This document shows, piece by piece, positions 8,883-17,132 of a stretch of DNA of 64,000 nucleotides. The notes under the pieces were generated by a model, which saw only the letters and a list, made by a program, of their open reading frames with translations, did no database searches and was not told the DNA's origin. The translations under genes and the position numbers were made by a program. The stretch comes from a virus, in IMG/VR virus record IMGVR_UViG_3300027742_000001, positions 27,914 to 91,913 of that record; one strand, written 5' to 3'. Positions within the stretch are counted from its first letter, which is position 1, and every line of letters starts with the position of its first letter.

Positions 8883-9278
8883 ATGAAAACAAGTTTAACA
8901 AGTTTAAAAAGAGGCATCAAGATAAGTATTCTAAGTATATTATTTAGTTCAGCATTATTTACAGACACTTTTGCTGAGGGTATTAATCCAAATACTCTTT
9001 CAAATAATTGTGACAAATATAGAGTTTACTTAATAGAGTTCAATAAGACTTTATCTCAAGTTATTTCTGAGTATCAAAAAGGTTTTATAACTTCTGAGGA
9101 TAGTTATAGTTTAGTATCTAAATTATCAGATGATATTAATAAAGTTAAAGTTAAGTTATTCTGTGATGTAAATAATACAACTGATTTAACTGTTATTGAA
9201 GCAAGTATTAATTCAAAAGCCCAAGCAAGAAAACTTAGGTTAATGTTTTTACAAGAGATGGGTTTAAGAGATTATTAA
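8883..9278 (+). CDS. Secreted/periplasmic small protein
   Basis: 131 residues with a signal peptide: basic N-terminus, hydrophobic core ISILSILFSSALF and a cleavage site near TFA-EG (about residue 31). The mature part is helical with two cysteines (C40 and C95 region), possibly a disulfide. A periplasmic protein in an early gene cluster would fit superinfection exclusion or envelope modification, which is inference only. Confidence 0.72.
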   Translation: MKTSLTSLKRGIKISILSILFSSALFTDTFAEGINPNTLSNNCDKYRVYLIEFNKTLSQVISEYQKGFITSEDSYSLVSKLSDDINKVKVKLFCDVNNTTDLTVIEASINSKAQARKLRLMFLQEMGLRDY

Positions 9279-9301
9279 AGAAAAAATTAAAAGGAGAAAA
9301 T

Positions 9302-9520
9302 ATGAAATTAAAAGTTAAAGTACAAACATTTAAAGATAGTGGAAAATTCTATGATGAATGGGAGCATGAAGTTATTACAGATAATCCTATTGCTTGGTAT
9401 GAAGTTATTGAGGATATTAGGGAGCTGAAAGAAAAAGGTAAACTGCCTCAAAGTAATATGACTTATGTTGTATCAGAAAGTCTTTGTGGTAATTATGGTT
9501 TCCCTCAAATGATTAAATAA
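9302..9520 (+). CDS. Hypothetical protein (72 aa)
   Basis: Good AAAAGGAGAAAAT site; LKVKVQTFKDSGKFYDEW start and a single cysteine near the end. No family recognised. Confidence 0.65.
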   Translation: MKLKVKVQTFKDSGKFYDEWEHEVITDNPIAWYEVIEDIRELKEKGKLPQSNMTYVVSESLCGNYGFPQMIK

Positions 9521-9528
9521 GGAGAAAT

Positions 9529-9840
9529 ATGAAATTACATGGTGTTATAAAAGATTACTTAAAAGAATTAAGAGAGAAAACTAAAGATAAAGGTATTAAA
9601 GGGTACATTATTTTAGATAATACTTATGATTTATACCCTTTAATAAGTATCACTAAAAAGAATGTTTATTATTTAAAAGATAAAGAACTCATAAAGTTAA
9701 GTTCACAGGGTAGAGTAAAAGGGATTTATGAAACAGAAGATGAAGCAATAGTGTTTTTGAAAGAAGCTAAATATAAACTAATTGAATTACATAATAGTAC
9801 AGATTATGCTATAAAAAATATAGAAAGGCAAATTAAATAA
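9529..9840 (+). CDS. Hypothetical protein (103 aa)
   Basis: Eight bases after the previous gene with AAGGAGAAAT. Basic, mixed alpha/beta, ends in a helical Lys-rich segment. No family recognised. Confidence 0.65.
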   Translation: MKLHGVIKDYLKELREKTKDKGIKGYIILDNTYDLYPLISITKKNVYYLKDKELIKLSSQGRVKGIYETEDEAIVFLKEAKYKLIELHNSTDYAIKNIERQIK

Positions 9841-9914
9841 TGTATAATTTATATAAATTAAAGGTTTCTCAAAAAATTTGGGATAAAATTTAGAAATAAG
9901 AAAAGGAGTTTTAG

Positions 9915-10085
9915 ATGACAGAAGAAGAGTTTGAAGATTTAATAGGAGAGAATTGGTATTTATATGCAAATTTAATGAGTGACTTATCTTCATTATTAGA
10001 TAATATAAGTTTAGAAGTAAAAGATGATGATAAATATGCAACGTTTATTAAAGAGTTAAGAGCAAGACTATTGGAAGAATTATGA
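9915..10085 (+). CDS. Small acidic helical protein (56 aa)
   Basis: ATG at 9915 behind AAAAGGAGTTTTAG; starts MTEEEFEDLIGENW. Stop overlaps the next ATG (ATGA). Acidic and helical; unknown function. Confidence 0.6.
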   Translation: MTEEEFEDLIGENWYLYANLMSDLSSLLDNISLEVKDDDKYATFIKELRARLLEEL

Positions 10086-10297
10086 AAAATAATGATAGTA
10101 GATACTTTGTAAGAAAAGTTATAGAAAGTAAATTCAAGAATAATTGTACTTATAATCTTGTTTTAGAAACATTTTTAAATACAAATTATTTAACAGTTAA
10201 TATTGAAAAAGGTGATGAAGTTATTAGAACGATAAATAGTTCAGAAGATAAAGATGATATGATAAAATTAGGAATAGTTTTATTTCAAAGTATTTAA
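10082..10297 (+). CDS. Hypothetical protein (71 aa)
   Basis: Starts within the stop of the preceding gene. Mixed charged protein without recognisable motif. Confidence 0.62.
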   Translation: MKNNDSRYFVRKVIESKFKNNCTYNLVLETFLNTNYLTVNIEKGDEVIRTINSSEDKDDMIKLGIVLFQSI

Positions 10298-10306
10298 GGA
10301 GGATTT

Positions 10307-10450
10307 ATGACTAAAGAAGATACTATAATATCACAACGGAAAGATTATTACCTAGATTATACAAAGTGGTGTAGAGAGAATAATATTTTTCCAATGAGTT
10401 TTTGTAATAGTTGGTTATTACATTTGTATAGAGTAATAAGTAAAAGATAA
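10307..10450 (+). CDS. Small hypothetical protein (47 aa)
   Basis: ATG 10307 behind AAGGAGGATTT; ends SWLLHLYRVISKR. Last + strand gene before the converging late block; 18 bp later comes the hairpin at 10469. Coding support is the ribosome site and position only. Confidence 0.55.
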   Translation: MTKEDTIISQRKDYYLDYTKWCRENNIFPMSFCNSWLLHLYRVISKR

Positions 10451-10468
10451 TTATTTAAACTAAACCAA

Positions 10469-10493
10469 AAGAGAGGTAGCTAAATCCTCTCTT
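10469..10493. terminator. Hairpin between converging transcription blocks
   Basis: AAGAGAGG-tagctaaat-CCTCTCTT, 8-bp perfect stem with 9-nt loop, between the last + gene (stop at 10450) and the stop of the endolysin (10501, - strand). On the - strand the stem is followed by TTTTGG, on the + strand by TTAAAATTG, so it likely works best for the late (-) transcript but may act both ways. Confidence 0.7.
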
Positions 10494-10500
10494 AAAATTG

Positions 10501-11136
10501 TTACCCTTGAAATTTAATTACATTATATAATTTAATAACTCTATTTAACCAACCTTTTTGGAACTTAATATTAGAAGGTTTATATTCCACAGTTTCTAAT
10601 ATATCATCAACCCTTTCAATAAGTAAAGCATAAGCAATCTCTTGTTCAGAAACCTTTGAAAGAACTTTGTCTAAGGCTTTATATGAGTTAGTACCAACAT
10701 AACCATCAACTTCAATATGTTCTTCTTTAGGTAAATTATTATTAATAATTTTTTGTAAGTTCTTACTTATTCTTTTGAAACCAAAAAGAACAGTTCCATC
10801 AGTTATTATTAAACCTAAATTAAAATCAAATCTTTCATAACCATATTTTTTATAATAGTTTGAGTAATAAAAGTCAGTAACTTTATCTTGAAATTCTACA
10901 TTATTAGAGGTTTCTTTATTTATTTCTGCTGTAGAGTATCCTTTATCTAATAAAGAATCTATGTATTCCCAACCTTCCCATTTTGGGTGGAACTTTCTAG
11001 CAATACCTTGTATAGTCATTCCTCCACTATCTTCAGCTATATTAGAATATCCACCTTCAAATTTATTTATAAAAGAGTGTATCTTTTTAAACTTATCTAA
11101 TTGATTTGTGTTTTCAGTATTTTTAGTGTTTTCCAT
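10501..11136 (-). CDS. Endolysin, GH108-type muramidase
   Basis: 211 residues. The N-terminus has FINKFEGGYSNIAEDSGG.TIQGIA (catalytic Glu27 of the EGGY motif, Asp36), diagnostic of glycosyl hydrolase family 108 lysozymes. The second half (DGYVGTNSYKAL) matches the peptidoglycan-binding domain usually paired with it. It cuts the peptidoglycan glycan strand at lysis. No signal peptide, so it needs the holin. It is the last gene of the late block, separated from the holin by spanins and a tail fibre gene. Confidence 0.85.
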   Translation of the reverse strand: MENTKNTENTNQLDKFKKIHSFINKFEGGYSNIAEDSGGMTIQGIARKFHPKWEGWEYIDSLLDKGYSTAEINKETSNNVEFQDKVTDFYYSNYYKKYGYERFDFNLGLIITDGTVLFGFKRISKNLQKIINNNLPKEEHIEVDGYVGTNSYKALDKVLSKVSEQEIAYALLIERVDDILETVEYKPSNIKFQKGWLNRVIKLYNVIKFQG

Positions 11137-11155
11137 TTATTTCCCTTATTCATTT

Positions 11156-12574
11156 CTATCTGTATTTGAAGTTTAGCCCCACTACTCTTATATATTGAGT
11201 ATCTGAATTAAAATCTACTGCTACATAACTTGTATTATCAATACCATTCATTAAATCTGTTATATCAAATTCATTTAAGTAACTATTATTTACAAAAAGT
11301 TGTTTATTAGAAACTGTGTTTTCAGTATCATTATATTGTAATCCTATTCCCGATATACTTACTTCAATATCTGCTTGAATATATTCTGTATTATCAGGTA
11401 ATACAACTATTGTACAAGAAACAATTTCATTAAAATCATTAGGTATTTTAATTATAAAATGAGTATCATTGTTAGAACCTAATCTTTCAACATTCCAATT
11501 ACCTACTTCATAAGCATTTCCATTTTTAGGATACATAAAGAATTCTTTTATATCATTTCTTAAACATATACTTTGTACCTCAAAAGCATTTCCATCAACA
11601 GCAATATAAGGAACATCTCCATCACCTAATAACTTAACAGTTCCACTTGAAACAAAGTCAATAGTATAATCTATTTGGAAAGGGTCTATCATAAATAACA
11701 TTGGGGAGTTTTCTATGTCAATAGTATTATCTCCAATAGTAAAGTCATAACCATTATCTCCATAAATACCATCTGAAATATTTCTCCAAGTAGCTTCATT
11801 TGGTAAATATTTTACAACAACATTTCCATTATTAACAGACTTTAATCTAACAGCTACATTATTAACTGCTTCAACAACTTTTAACTTAATTTTATTTATA
11901 ATAATGTTTGAAGTTGAAGGTAACTCAAAACAACAATCATCTTCCATTTCCGTACTATAATCAGGTTGTAGCATTGTATCAGATACTTTTGCTTCTGTAA
12001 CTAATGTAAAAGGTCTTTCTGAAGAGCCATTTTCTTTATCATAAAGGTGTAAAGGAATTAAATATCTATTACCACTTACATTAGAGTAAACACTTGGAAT
12101 ACTTCCTACCTCAGAAAGTTTAACAGAGTTTCCTACTTCGATACTTGCACTTTGTGACCTAAAGGTACTAGCACTCATAACAGTACCATCATCTAAAACT
12201 TCCATACCCGAATCTTCAAAAGACTCTCCTAAAGCAGACTTAACTGGAATATGATTATTTCTAACACCTATTAACTCAGTTGTACTTCCATCTTGACCTT
12301 TAACAGCTATTACAGAAGATAATTTAGCCCATTCACTTTCTACTCTTGCTTGACTTTCTACAATATTTTCTGTACTTTCAGTATAAACTAATTGAATACT
12401 TAATGAAGAATTATTATCATAACTTGCTAACCATGAAGCATTAGCTAAAGCATAATCATCTCTTTCTGTTTCAGCCTCTTCCTTTGTAGAGCCAACTCCA
12501 CCAAATGAGTTAGGAGATTGTCCTAGGTTAAAAGTATTTAGTTGTATATTTTCTCTTGTTTTATATAAAGGCAT
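11156..12574 (-). CDS. Probable tail fibre / receptor-binding virion protein
   Basis: 472 residues, beta-rich, Asn/Ser/Thr/Val-heavy, no signal peptide or membrane span. The N-terminal part (TRENIQLNTFNLGQSPNSFGG) could be a virion attachment segment with a helical stretch at about 30-85. It is next to a small beta-rich protein and the spanins, after the tail fibre genes. I call it a virion distal protein by composition and position; no family is recognised. Confidence 0.55.
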   Translation of the reverse strand: MPLYKTRENIQLNTFNLGQSPNSFGGVGSTKEEAETERDDYALANASWLASYDNNSSLSIQLVYTESTENIVESQARVESEWAKLSSVIAVKGQDGSTTELIGVRNNHIPVKSALGESFEDSGMEVLDDGTVMSASTFRSQSASIEVGNSVKLSEVGSIPSVYSNVSGNRYLIPLHLYDKENGSSERPFTLVTEAKVSDTMLQPDYSTEMEDDCCFELPSTSNIIINKIKLKVVEAVNNVAVRLKSVNNGNVVVKYLPNEATWRNISDGIYGDNGYDFTIGDNTIDIENSPMLFMIDPFQIDYTIDFVSSGTVKLLGDGDVPYIAVDGNAFEVQSICLRNDIKEFFMYPKNGNAYEVGNWNVERLGSNNDTHFIIKIPNDFNEIVSCTIVVLPDNTEYIQADIEVSISGIGLQYNDTENTVSNKQLFVNNSYLNEFDITDLMNGIDNTSYVAVDFNSDTQYIRVVGLNFKYR

Positions 12575-12575
12575 T

Positions 12576-12863
12576 TTAGTTTCCTTTCACAACTATTGTA
12601 TCTGTTCCTTCAGAATATAACCAAAGACTTTCCCCTGAGTTATTTTCATAAATTCTATCTTCATAGTCTTCATTATCTAAAGCTGTATCACTTAATATCC
12701 AAAATGGTTGATTTGAACTTGTATTAGGTATAGCAGTAGGAATATCTGTTCCTTCATAAGCCCAAATTCTAGTTCTACCTAGTGTTCTTACTTGATAATT
12801 TAAATCTGTTGTTGCTACTAATGTCCAAGTATCTTTTGGAATTTCTAAACTTGTATACGCCAT
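12576..12863 (-). CDS. Small beta-rich virion protein
   Basis: 95 residues, rich in Thr/Trp/Asn and beta-prone; ESLWLYSEGTDTIVVKGN at the C-terminus resembles small jelly-roll-like decoration or fibre domains of other phages. It is one base upstream of the next virion gene, so they are probably translated together. Confidence 0.6.
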   Translation of the reverse strand: MAYTSLEIPKDTWTLVATTDLNYQVRTLGRTRIWAYEGTDIPTAIPNTSSNQPFWILSDTALDNEDYEDRIYENNSGESLWLYSEGTDTIVVKGN

Positions 12864-12889
12864 AATTAATCCTTTACTATCTTACTATA

Positions 12890-13108
12890 CTATTTACCAC
12901 ATTCTTCTAATTGTAATGATAATTTATATTGTTTTATCATCCAATCATTTACCTCTGAATCTTTTAAATCAAGAATCTTATTTGTAACTTCACTTGAAGG
13001 AATGGGATAAGTAGGGCATATACTATTTATTTTCACCCCACACCCTACTAACATCATCAATACTGATATTAGACTCAGATATTTTATTATATTCTTTAAG
13101 CTTTTCAT
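12890..13108 (-). CDS. Outer-membrane spanin lipoprotein (Rz1-like)
   Basis: 72 residues with a lipoprotein signal peptide: basic start, hydrophobic core and lipobox LVGC at about residues 20-23. The start lies inside the preceding gene in another frame (86-bp overlap), behind AAGGGAAG. A lipoprotein overlapping an inner-membrane/coiled-coil protein in the lysis region is the hallmark of Rz/Rz1 spanins, which fuse inner and outer membranes at the last lysis step of Gram-negative hosts. Confidence 0.75.
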   Translation of the reverse strand: MKSLKNIIKYLSLISVLMMLVGCGVKINSICPTYPIPSSEVTNKILDLKDSEVNDWMIKQYKLSLQLEECGK

Positions 13109-13226
13109 TATCTTCCCTTAATTGTTCGTTTTCGGTATCTTGTTTAGCACTTCTCCAAACAAACAAAAAGGGTAAAACCTCTTTAAGTATATCAAACATT
13201 GTACTTATTAATTTTACCCAATCCAT
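13023..13226 (-). CDS. Inner-membrane spanin (Rz-like)
   Basis: 67 residues: a hydrophobic N-terminal segment (about 9-25, TMFDILKEVLPFLFVW) and a charged coiled coil (QDTENEQLREDNEKLKEY). The hydrophobic part is weaker than usual for Rz. The identification rests mainly on the overlapping lipoprotein gene and lysis context. Confidence 0.65.
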   Translation of the reverse strand: MDWVKLISTMFDILKEVLPFLFVWRSAKQDTENEQLREDNEKLKEYNKISESNISIDDVSRVWGENK

Positions 13227-13235
13227 ATTTTTCCT

Positions 13236-13427
13236 TTATATAGCTAATATATTCTCCAGCTCTTTTACTTTTTCTAAATCTTTTTCAGAAAATTTATAAT
13301 CATTTTCCTTACCTTTAGAGTATTCATTTAAAGCCCATTTAGCATATAACTTTTGGTCTTTGATACTAAAAAAATTTAAGTTCTTTCCATTAGCTAAATC
13401 ATATATTATAGCAGTTAATCTATCCAT
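13236..13427 (-). CDS. Small protein in the lysis cassette
   Basis: 63 residues, soluble and helical, Lys/Glu-rich (FSEKDLEKVKELENILAI). Lies between the secreted nuclease and the spanins with short spacing and its own AAGGAAAA site. Role unknown. Confidence 0.6.
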   Translation of the reverse strand: MDRLTAIIYDLANGKNLNFFSIKDQKLYAKWALNEYSKGKENDYKFSEKDLEKVKELENILAI

Positions 13428-13442
13428 AATTTTCCTTTATAT

Positions 13443-13901
13443 TTAATCACACCAAGTTTTAACTTTCTTACCACCGTAGTATTCTATTGCTAAGTTATTC
13501 TTTATTAACTCTTTTGTTAAAGAAACTTTTCCACAATAAGGTTCGGCAACTATTCTAAAATACTTACCTCTTTGGACTTTCTTTAAAATAATACTTTCTT
13601 TACATTGTTTTAAAAAGTTATATGTAAAGTGCATAGCTACTAAAGACATTTCTTTTTCATAAGAGCATTTAGCACCTCTCTTTTCGGGAGTATCTACACC
13701 AAACACTCTTATTGAAATATTATTACCAATTAAGTTAGGGAAAGAGTTTATATTAACTCTAAAAGTATCTCCGTCATATACAGATAAGATTTTATTTACT
13801 TTAATATCTTTATATATTTGTTTCCCTAAAGTGTTGCTTGGTAAGAATATCAATAGTAATATAATTAATATACTACTTAACAGCTTTCTCAGCACTTGCA
13901 C
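13443..13901 (-). CDS. Secreted thermonuclease-like (SNase) nuclease
   Basis: 152 residues. A signal peptide (residues 1-26, LLSSILIILLLIFLP) is followed by a staphylococcal-nuclease OB fold: YDGDTF (D43, D45), IRVFGVDTPE (R65, D70, E73) and a later R in GKYFR. The metal and catalytic residues D, R, D, T, E appear present. Five cysteines suggest disulfides. Substrate is expected to be DNA or RNA in the periplasm. The start is a GTG inside the holin gene in another frame; the exact start is uncertain. Phage versions with export signals are uncommon. Confidence 0.8.
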   Translation of the reverse strand: MQVLRKLLSSILIILLLIFLPSNTLGKQIYKDIKVNKILSVYDGDTFRVNINSFPNLIGNNISIRVFGVDTPEKRGAKCSYEKEMSLVAMHFTYNFLKQCKESIILKKVQRGKYFRIVAEPYCGKVSLTKELIKNNLAIEYYGGKKVKTWCD

Positions 13902-14205
13902 CTACATTCTCAATTTGACCAAGTTTACTTTGAATAAGAGTTTCGATTGAATCACCATATTTTTCAATAACTTTTGGGTCAATTTTATCAATGTATTCTT
14001 TTGCTGTTGCCATTTTTCCTGAGTACTCTATATTCTCAATTTTATTTTTAGCATAAGCCTCTGCAATTTCCTCTGCATAAGATATAGCATTAACAATTAA
14101 TTTCTCAATATCTTCATTTTCAATTTTATCTTTAGCTAATATAACTAAATATCCAAACCCTACACTAAATAGTATTCCAACTATTGTTAATAATAATACT
14201 TCCAT
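13873..14205 (-). CDS. Holin (LLH-type, single N-terminal membrane span)
   Basis: 110 residues: an N-terminal membrane segment (about 3-25, LLTIVGILFSVGFGYLVILA) followed by a charged helical domain with an Ala-rich part, the layout of LLH-family phage holins. It sits in the lysis cassette before the spanins. It overlaps the exported nuclease gene at its 3' end. Confidence 0.65.
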   Translation of the reverse strand: MEVLLLTIVGILFSVGFGYLVILAKDKIENEDIEKLIVNAISYAEEIAEAYAKNKIENIEYSGKMATAKEYIDKIDPKVIEKYGDSIETLIQSKLGQIENVGASAEKAVK

Positions 14206-14239
14206 TTTATTTCCTTTTATTTTATTTGTTTAATATTTT

Positions 14240-14965
14240 TTAATACTGTAACTTATTTTTGTCACTTTCCTCAAGAACCTTTTGAAAATCTCTTATGAAC
14301 TCGGTTTCATAATCACTTAATAAAACTTTTAAAGAATCCATTTTAATATTCTTTCTTAAATTAGAAAACAATATTGTACTTACATCTTCAATAAATTTAT
14401 CTTCTAAATAACTTTTCCTAAAATAATTACTTAGAACACCAATCTTTGAGCTAAACTTACTTAGTTTACTATTGAAGTAAAGTACTCTTCTTTGTACATC
14501 TGATTTAATCTTCTTTTTACAGTTAGTTATGTTTTTATCTTTAATACATTCTTGGGGATACCTTGCTGTTAAGAGTTTTTCATAATAAGATAATTCAACA
14601 GAATGGTGTACCTTTAACATATCTGTCATAATAATTACTGCTTGTTCATTATCTAAAGTAACTTTACCTACACTATCTCTTATAAGTTCTATTCTATTAT
14701 CAATGTACTCAAAACTTCTTTCATAATTCTCTTGTAAATTATTTAAAGACCACCAAAGCACAGCTACTATGACAGACATTTCAGCAGTTTTTCTAGCACC
14801 CCACCATATTTGAGACTGTTTTTTATCTTTTTCTTTTTTCTTTTCAACTTGCTCAATTATATTATTTAACATATCTTCTAATAATATATGGTGGTCTTCT
14901 TTTTTCTCTTGGGCTTTTGATAAGTTGAATTTTTCATATTCTGTTATGTTATCTATTTCAGTCAT
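14240..14965 (-). CDS. Single-span membrane protein with predicted periplasmic domain
   Basis: 241 residues. Residues 1-58 are highly charged (KKKEKDKKQ) and should stay in the cytoplasm. One membrane segment lies at about 60-76 (AEMSVIVAVLWWSL). Residues 77-241 are a helical domain with a cysteine pair (C140, C149) and would lie in the periplasm by the positive-inside rule. It is encoded between a response regulator and the holin. I do not recognise a kinase, HAMP or chemoreceptor motif. Possible roles are an antiholin-like lysis regulator or a signalling partner of the neighbouring receiver protein; both are inference. Confidence 0.7.
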   Translation of the reverse strand: MTEIDNITEYEKFNLSKAQEKKEDHHILLEDMLNNIIEQVEKKKEKDKKQSQIWWGARKTAEMSVIVAVLWWSLNNLQENYERSFEYIDNRIELIRDSVGKVTLDNEQAVIIMTDMLKVHHSVELSYYEKLLTARYPQECIKDKNITNCKKKIKSDVQRRVLYFNSKLSKFSSKIGVLSNYFRKSYLEDKFIEDVSTILFSNLRKNIKMDSLKVLLSDYETEFIRDFQKVLEESDKNKLQY

Positions 14966-14977
14966 ATTAAGCCTTAA

Positions 14978-15463
14978 TTATATTATTTTTAGTAAGATTT
15001 GTTGAATTGCCTCATATGCTTGTCTATGTATGACTGTTTCTTTTAAAGTTTTTGTTTCAATAAGTTCCCATTCTCTATTAGTAAATATTGTAATTAAGTC
15101 TTGAATAATGTTTCTTATTTCAAGGGGTTTAATATGAATTCTTCTTATACAAGGAAACTTTTCTAATTCATCTTTAAGTTGTTCATATGCACTACATACT
15201 ATAAAAGCTGTTTGCATTTGTAACTTAGATATTTCTTTTATAAGCTCTATTCCATTGACATTAGGCATTTTCATGTCTGTTACAACAACCTTTATAGGTT
15301 TATTACTATTAAGTCTTTCCTTAAAAATATCTAATGCAACTTTTCCATCCTCAGCAGTAACTACATTAAAACCTATTGTTCTAAGTTGCTCTGCTGTTTT
15401 CTCTCTTATTAATACTTCATCTTCAACTAAAAGGATTTCAGTACTTGTTGTTTCTATAATCAT
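14978..15463 (-). CDS. Phage-encoded response regulator (receiver domain only)
   Basis: 161 residues. Residues 8-125 form a canonical REC domain: acidic pocket VEDE (E14, D15), phosphoacceptor Asp63 in VVVTDMKMP, Ser91 in FIVCSAY and Lys112 in HIKPLE. The C-terminal 35 residues are helical with no DNA-binding output domain. A protein of this type is normally phosphorylated by a histidine kinase and signals by protein contact. It lies 12 bp upstream of the membrane protein gene and close to the holin, in the late transcript. No kinase is visible in the window, so a host kinase would be needed, or it acts as a phosphate sink. Such genes are rare in phages. Confidence 0.88.
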   Translation of the reverse strand: MIIETTSTEILLVEDEVLIREKTAEQLRTIGFNVVTAEDGKVALDIFKERLNSNKPIKVVVTDMKMPNVNGIELIKEISKLQMQTAFIVCSAYEQLKDELEKFPCIRRIHIKPLEIRNIIQDLITIFTNREWELIETKTLKETVIHRQAYEAIQQILLKII

Positions 15464-15487
15464 TAGGAATTCCTTATAAAGTAGCTC

Positions 15488-15700
15488 TTACTCAGAAGGT
15501 TCAACATAATCTAATCCTTTAACATCAATATCCCAATATATTAAGTCAAACTCTCCTGCTGGATTAGGTGTATCAGAAATACAAGTACAAGCACTCCCAT
15601 TAAATAAAACCACTTCAGGGGTATAGTATCTTTTACCTGAATCACATCTACCTTTTATTGTACAATCTTTTCTTGCTCTAACATGATTTGCATAAGACAT
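15488..15700 (-). CDS. Small Cys-rich protein of the tail fibre region
   Basis: 70 residues with four cysteines (CTIKGRC...CTC). It sits between the fibre-assembly-like protein and the response regulator with a TAA-ATG spacing of a few bases. Possibly a small virion or chaperone-like protein. Unknown. Confidence 0.6.
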   Translation of the reverse strand: MSYANHVRARKDCTIKGRCDSGKRYYTPEVVLFNGSACTCISDTPNPAGEFDLIYWDIDVKGLDYVEPSE

Positions 15701-15703
15701 TTA

Positions 15704-16252
15704 TTACTCCTCTAGTCCAAATATTTCTTCAAATTTTTCTTGCTTAAGTGTTTCTGCATATGTCAATATCTCTTGGAGTTTAATTTTTGTTAACTGAATC
15801 CAATTATCCCCCTCTTTCCAAGGAATATATTCATTTGTTTCATTCCAACCATTCATTTTTTGATTAAGTTTTAGAAGATTTTCTGTTGTAACTTCTATGT
15901 TTACTGTATCACTAAATGGATAGTCTTCTATATCTTCGTTACAATATTTATCATAAGTTATATACTTGTCAGATTTTCCTTTCTGAGTTTTTATAATTTT
16001 TTCTCTTTTTGTCTCATTAAAAATAATAGAATTTGTTTCATCATCCCATTCCCAAGATTCTCTATATTCTGTTGGTATTTCAGTATGTTCTACTATGTGA
16101 TATTTTACATACTCAGGCTGTTTATAAGTCAAAGCTAAATCATCTAATGTTTCAAAGTAATCATTCCAATTACTATTTGGAGTTGAGATTGAAACTGACT
16201 TATTTATTTCTCCATTAATTACTTCTTCGTTTACATATACTATTACTTGCAT
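15704..16252 (-). CDS. Probable tail fibre assembly-like protein
   Basis: 182 residues, acidic, Trp/Tyr-rich, immediately downstream of the tail fibre gene. Position and composition (ESWEWDDETN, W and E-rich helical end) resemble tail fibre assembly chaperones, which lie directly after fibre genes. No diagnostic motif is visible. Confidence 0.5.
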   Translation of the reverse strand: MQVIVYVNEEVINGEINKSVSISTPNSNWNDYFETLDDLALTYKQPEYVKYHIVEHTEIPTEYRESWEWDDETNSIIFNETKREKIIKTQKGKSDKYITYDKYCNEDIEDYPFSDTVNIEVTTENLLKLNQKMNGWNETNEYIPWKEGDNWIQLTKIKLQEILTYAETLKQEKFEEIFGLEE

Positions 16253-16261
16253 TTTATCTCC

Positions 16262-17092
16262 TTAACACACAAACATTACGTTTATATTATTAGCATCACC
16301 AGCTCCTGATGATTGACCTGTTACAATTCTACATTGTGTAGTTGTTTTTAAAGATGGAGCATTCCCTAGTCCTGTACTTTTTAGCCCAAACGATGAAGGA
16401 GAATCATCTTCATTACAACCCGATACAGCATAATCAGCAGTAGGTAAAGCTGTTGCCATATTTATTGTATAATCTCCTGTTCCATTATCTGTAATACTTG
16501 CTACGTTTCCATTATTTCTGATAGCAACTACACCTATACCATTAAAGTTTACCCATGCTCTAATTGCATATATTGGTGCTGTTCCACTTGCATTTAAGGC
16601 TGTTTTTGCTCTTTCATCATTTGTAGTCCATGTAGTCTCTTCGGGTTTATCTTCATATTCTAGTTTACCACTAGATGTCTTATATACTAATATCCTATCA
16701 TTTGCAATATTAGTATCATCTATCTCTTTATCTTTTACTCCCCCTAAAATAATAGAATAGTTTGGTACTGTTGCTATAATATTAGAACCACTTGTTATAC
16801 TTGAAGTTGAAAATTGAATACTAGCCCCATTTAAAGAATCATCTATTATCTTGAAGTTTGTGTCTATAAATTCTGAAGATGAGGATTCTGCTAATTCATC
16901 AATAGCACTTTTTATATTATTACTTGACAACCCACTTGTTGTATTATCATATTCAATATTACTTGCAACTGTGGTACTATCAGTACCTAAACTATCTTCA
17001 ATATATTGTCTAAAATCCTCAATATATGTTTTAAATTGACCTTGGGTTACATCATCTCTCCCAAGGTTATCTGCTTCTATTAATGTACTCAT
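16262..17092 (-). CDS. Tail fibre protein with conserved tip domain
   Basis: 276 residues. Helical N-terminus (RDDVTQGQFKTYIEDFRQYI) suited to trimer attachment; the C-terminal 110 residues read APIYAIRAWVNFNGIGVVAI...GNVASITDNGTGDYTINM, the well-known tip domain found at the end of many siphophage and myophage fibres. It should bind the host surface. Located directly after the J-like tail tip gene. Confidence 0.8.
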   Translation of the reverse strand: MSTLIEADNLGRDDVTQGQFKTYIEDFRQYIEDSLGTDSTTVASNIEYDNTTSGLSSNNIKSAIDELAESSSSEFIDTNFKIIDDSLNGASIQFSTSSITSGSNIIATVPNYSIILGGVKDKEIDDTNIANDRILVYKTSSGKLEYEDKPEETTWTTNDERAKTALNASGTAPIYAIRAWVNFNGIGVVAIRNNGNVASITDNGTGDYTINMATALPTADYAVSGCNEDDSPSSFGLKSTGLGNAPSLKTTTQCRIVTGQSSGAGDANNINVMFVC

Positions 17093-17132
17093 ATATTTCC
17101 TTTCATTAATACTTTTTAATTACTTAATTAAA

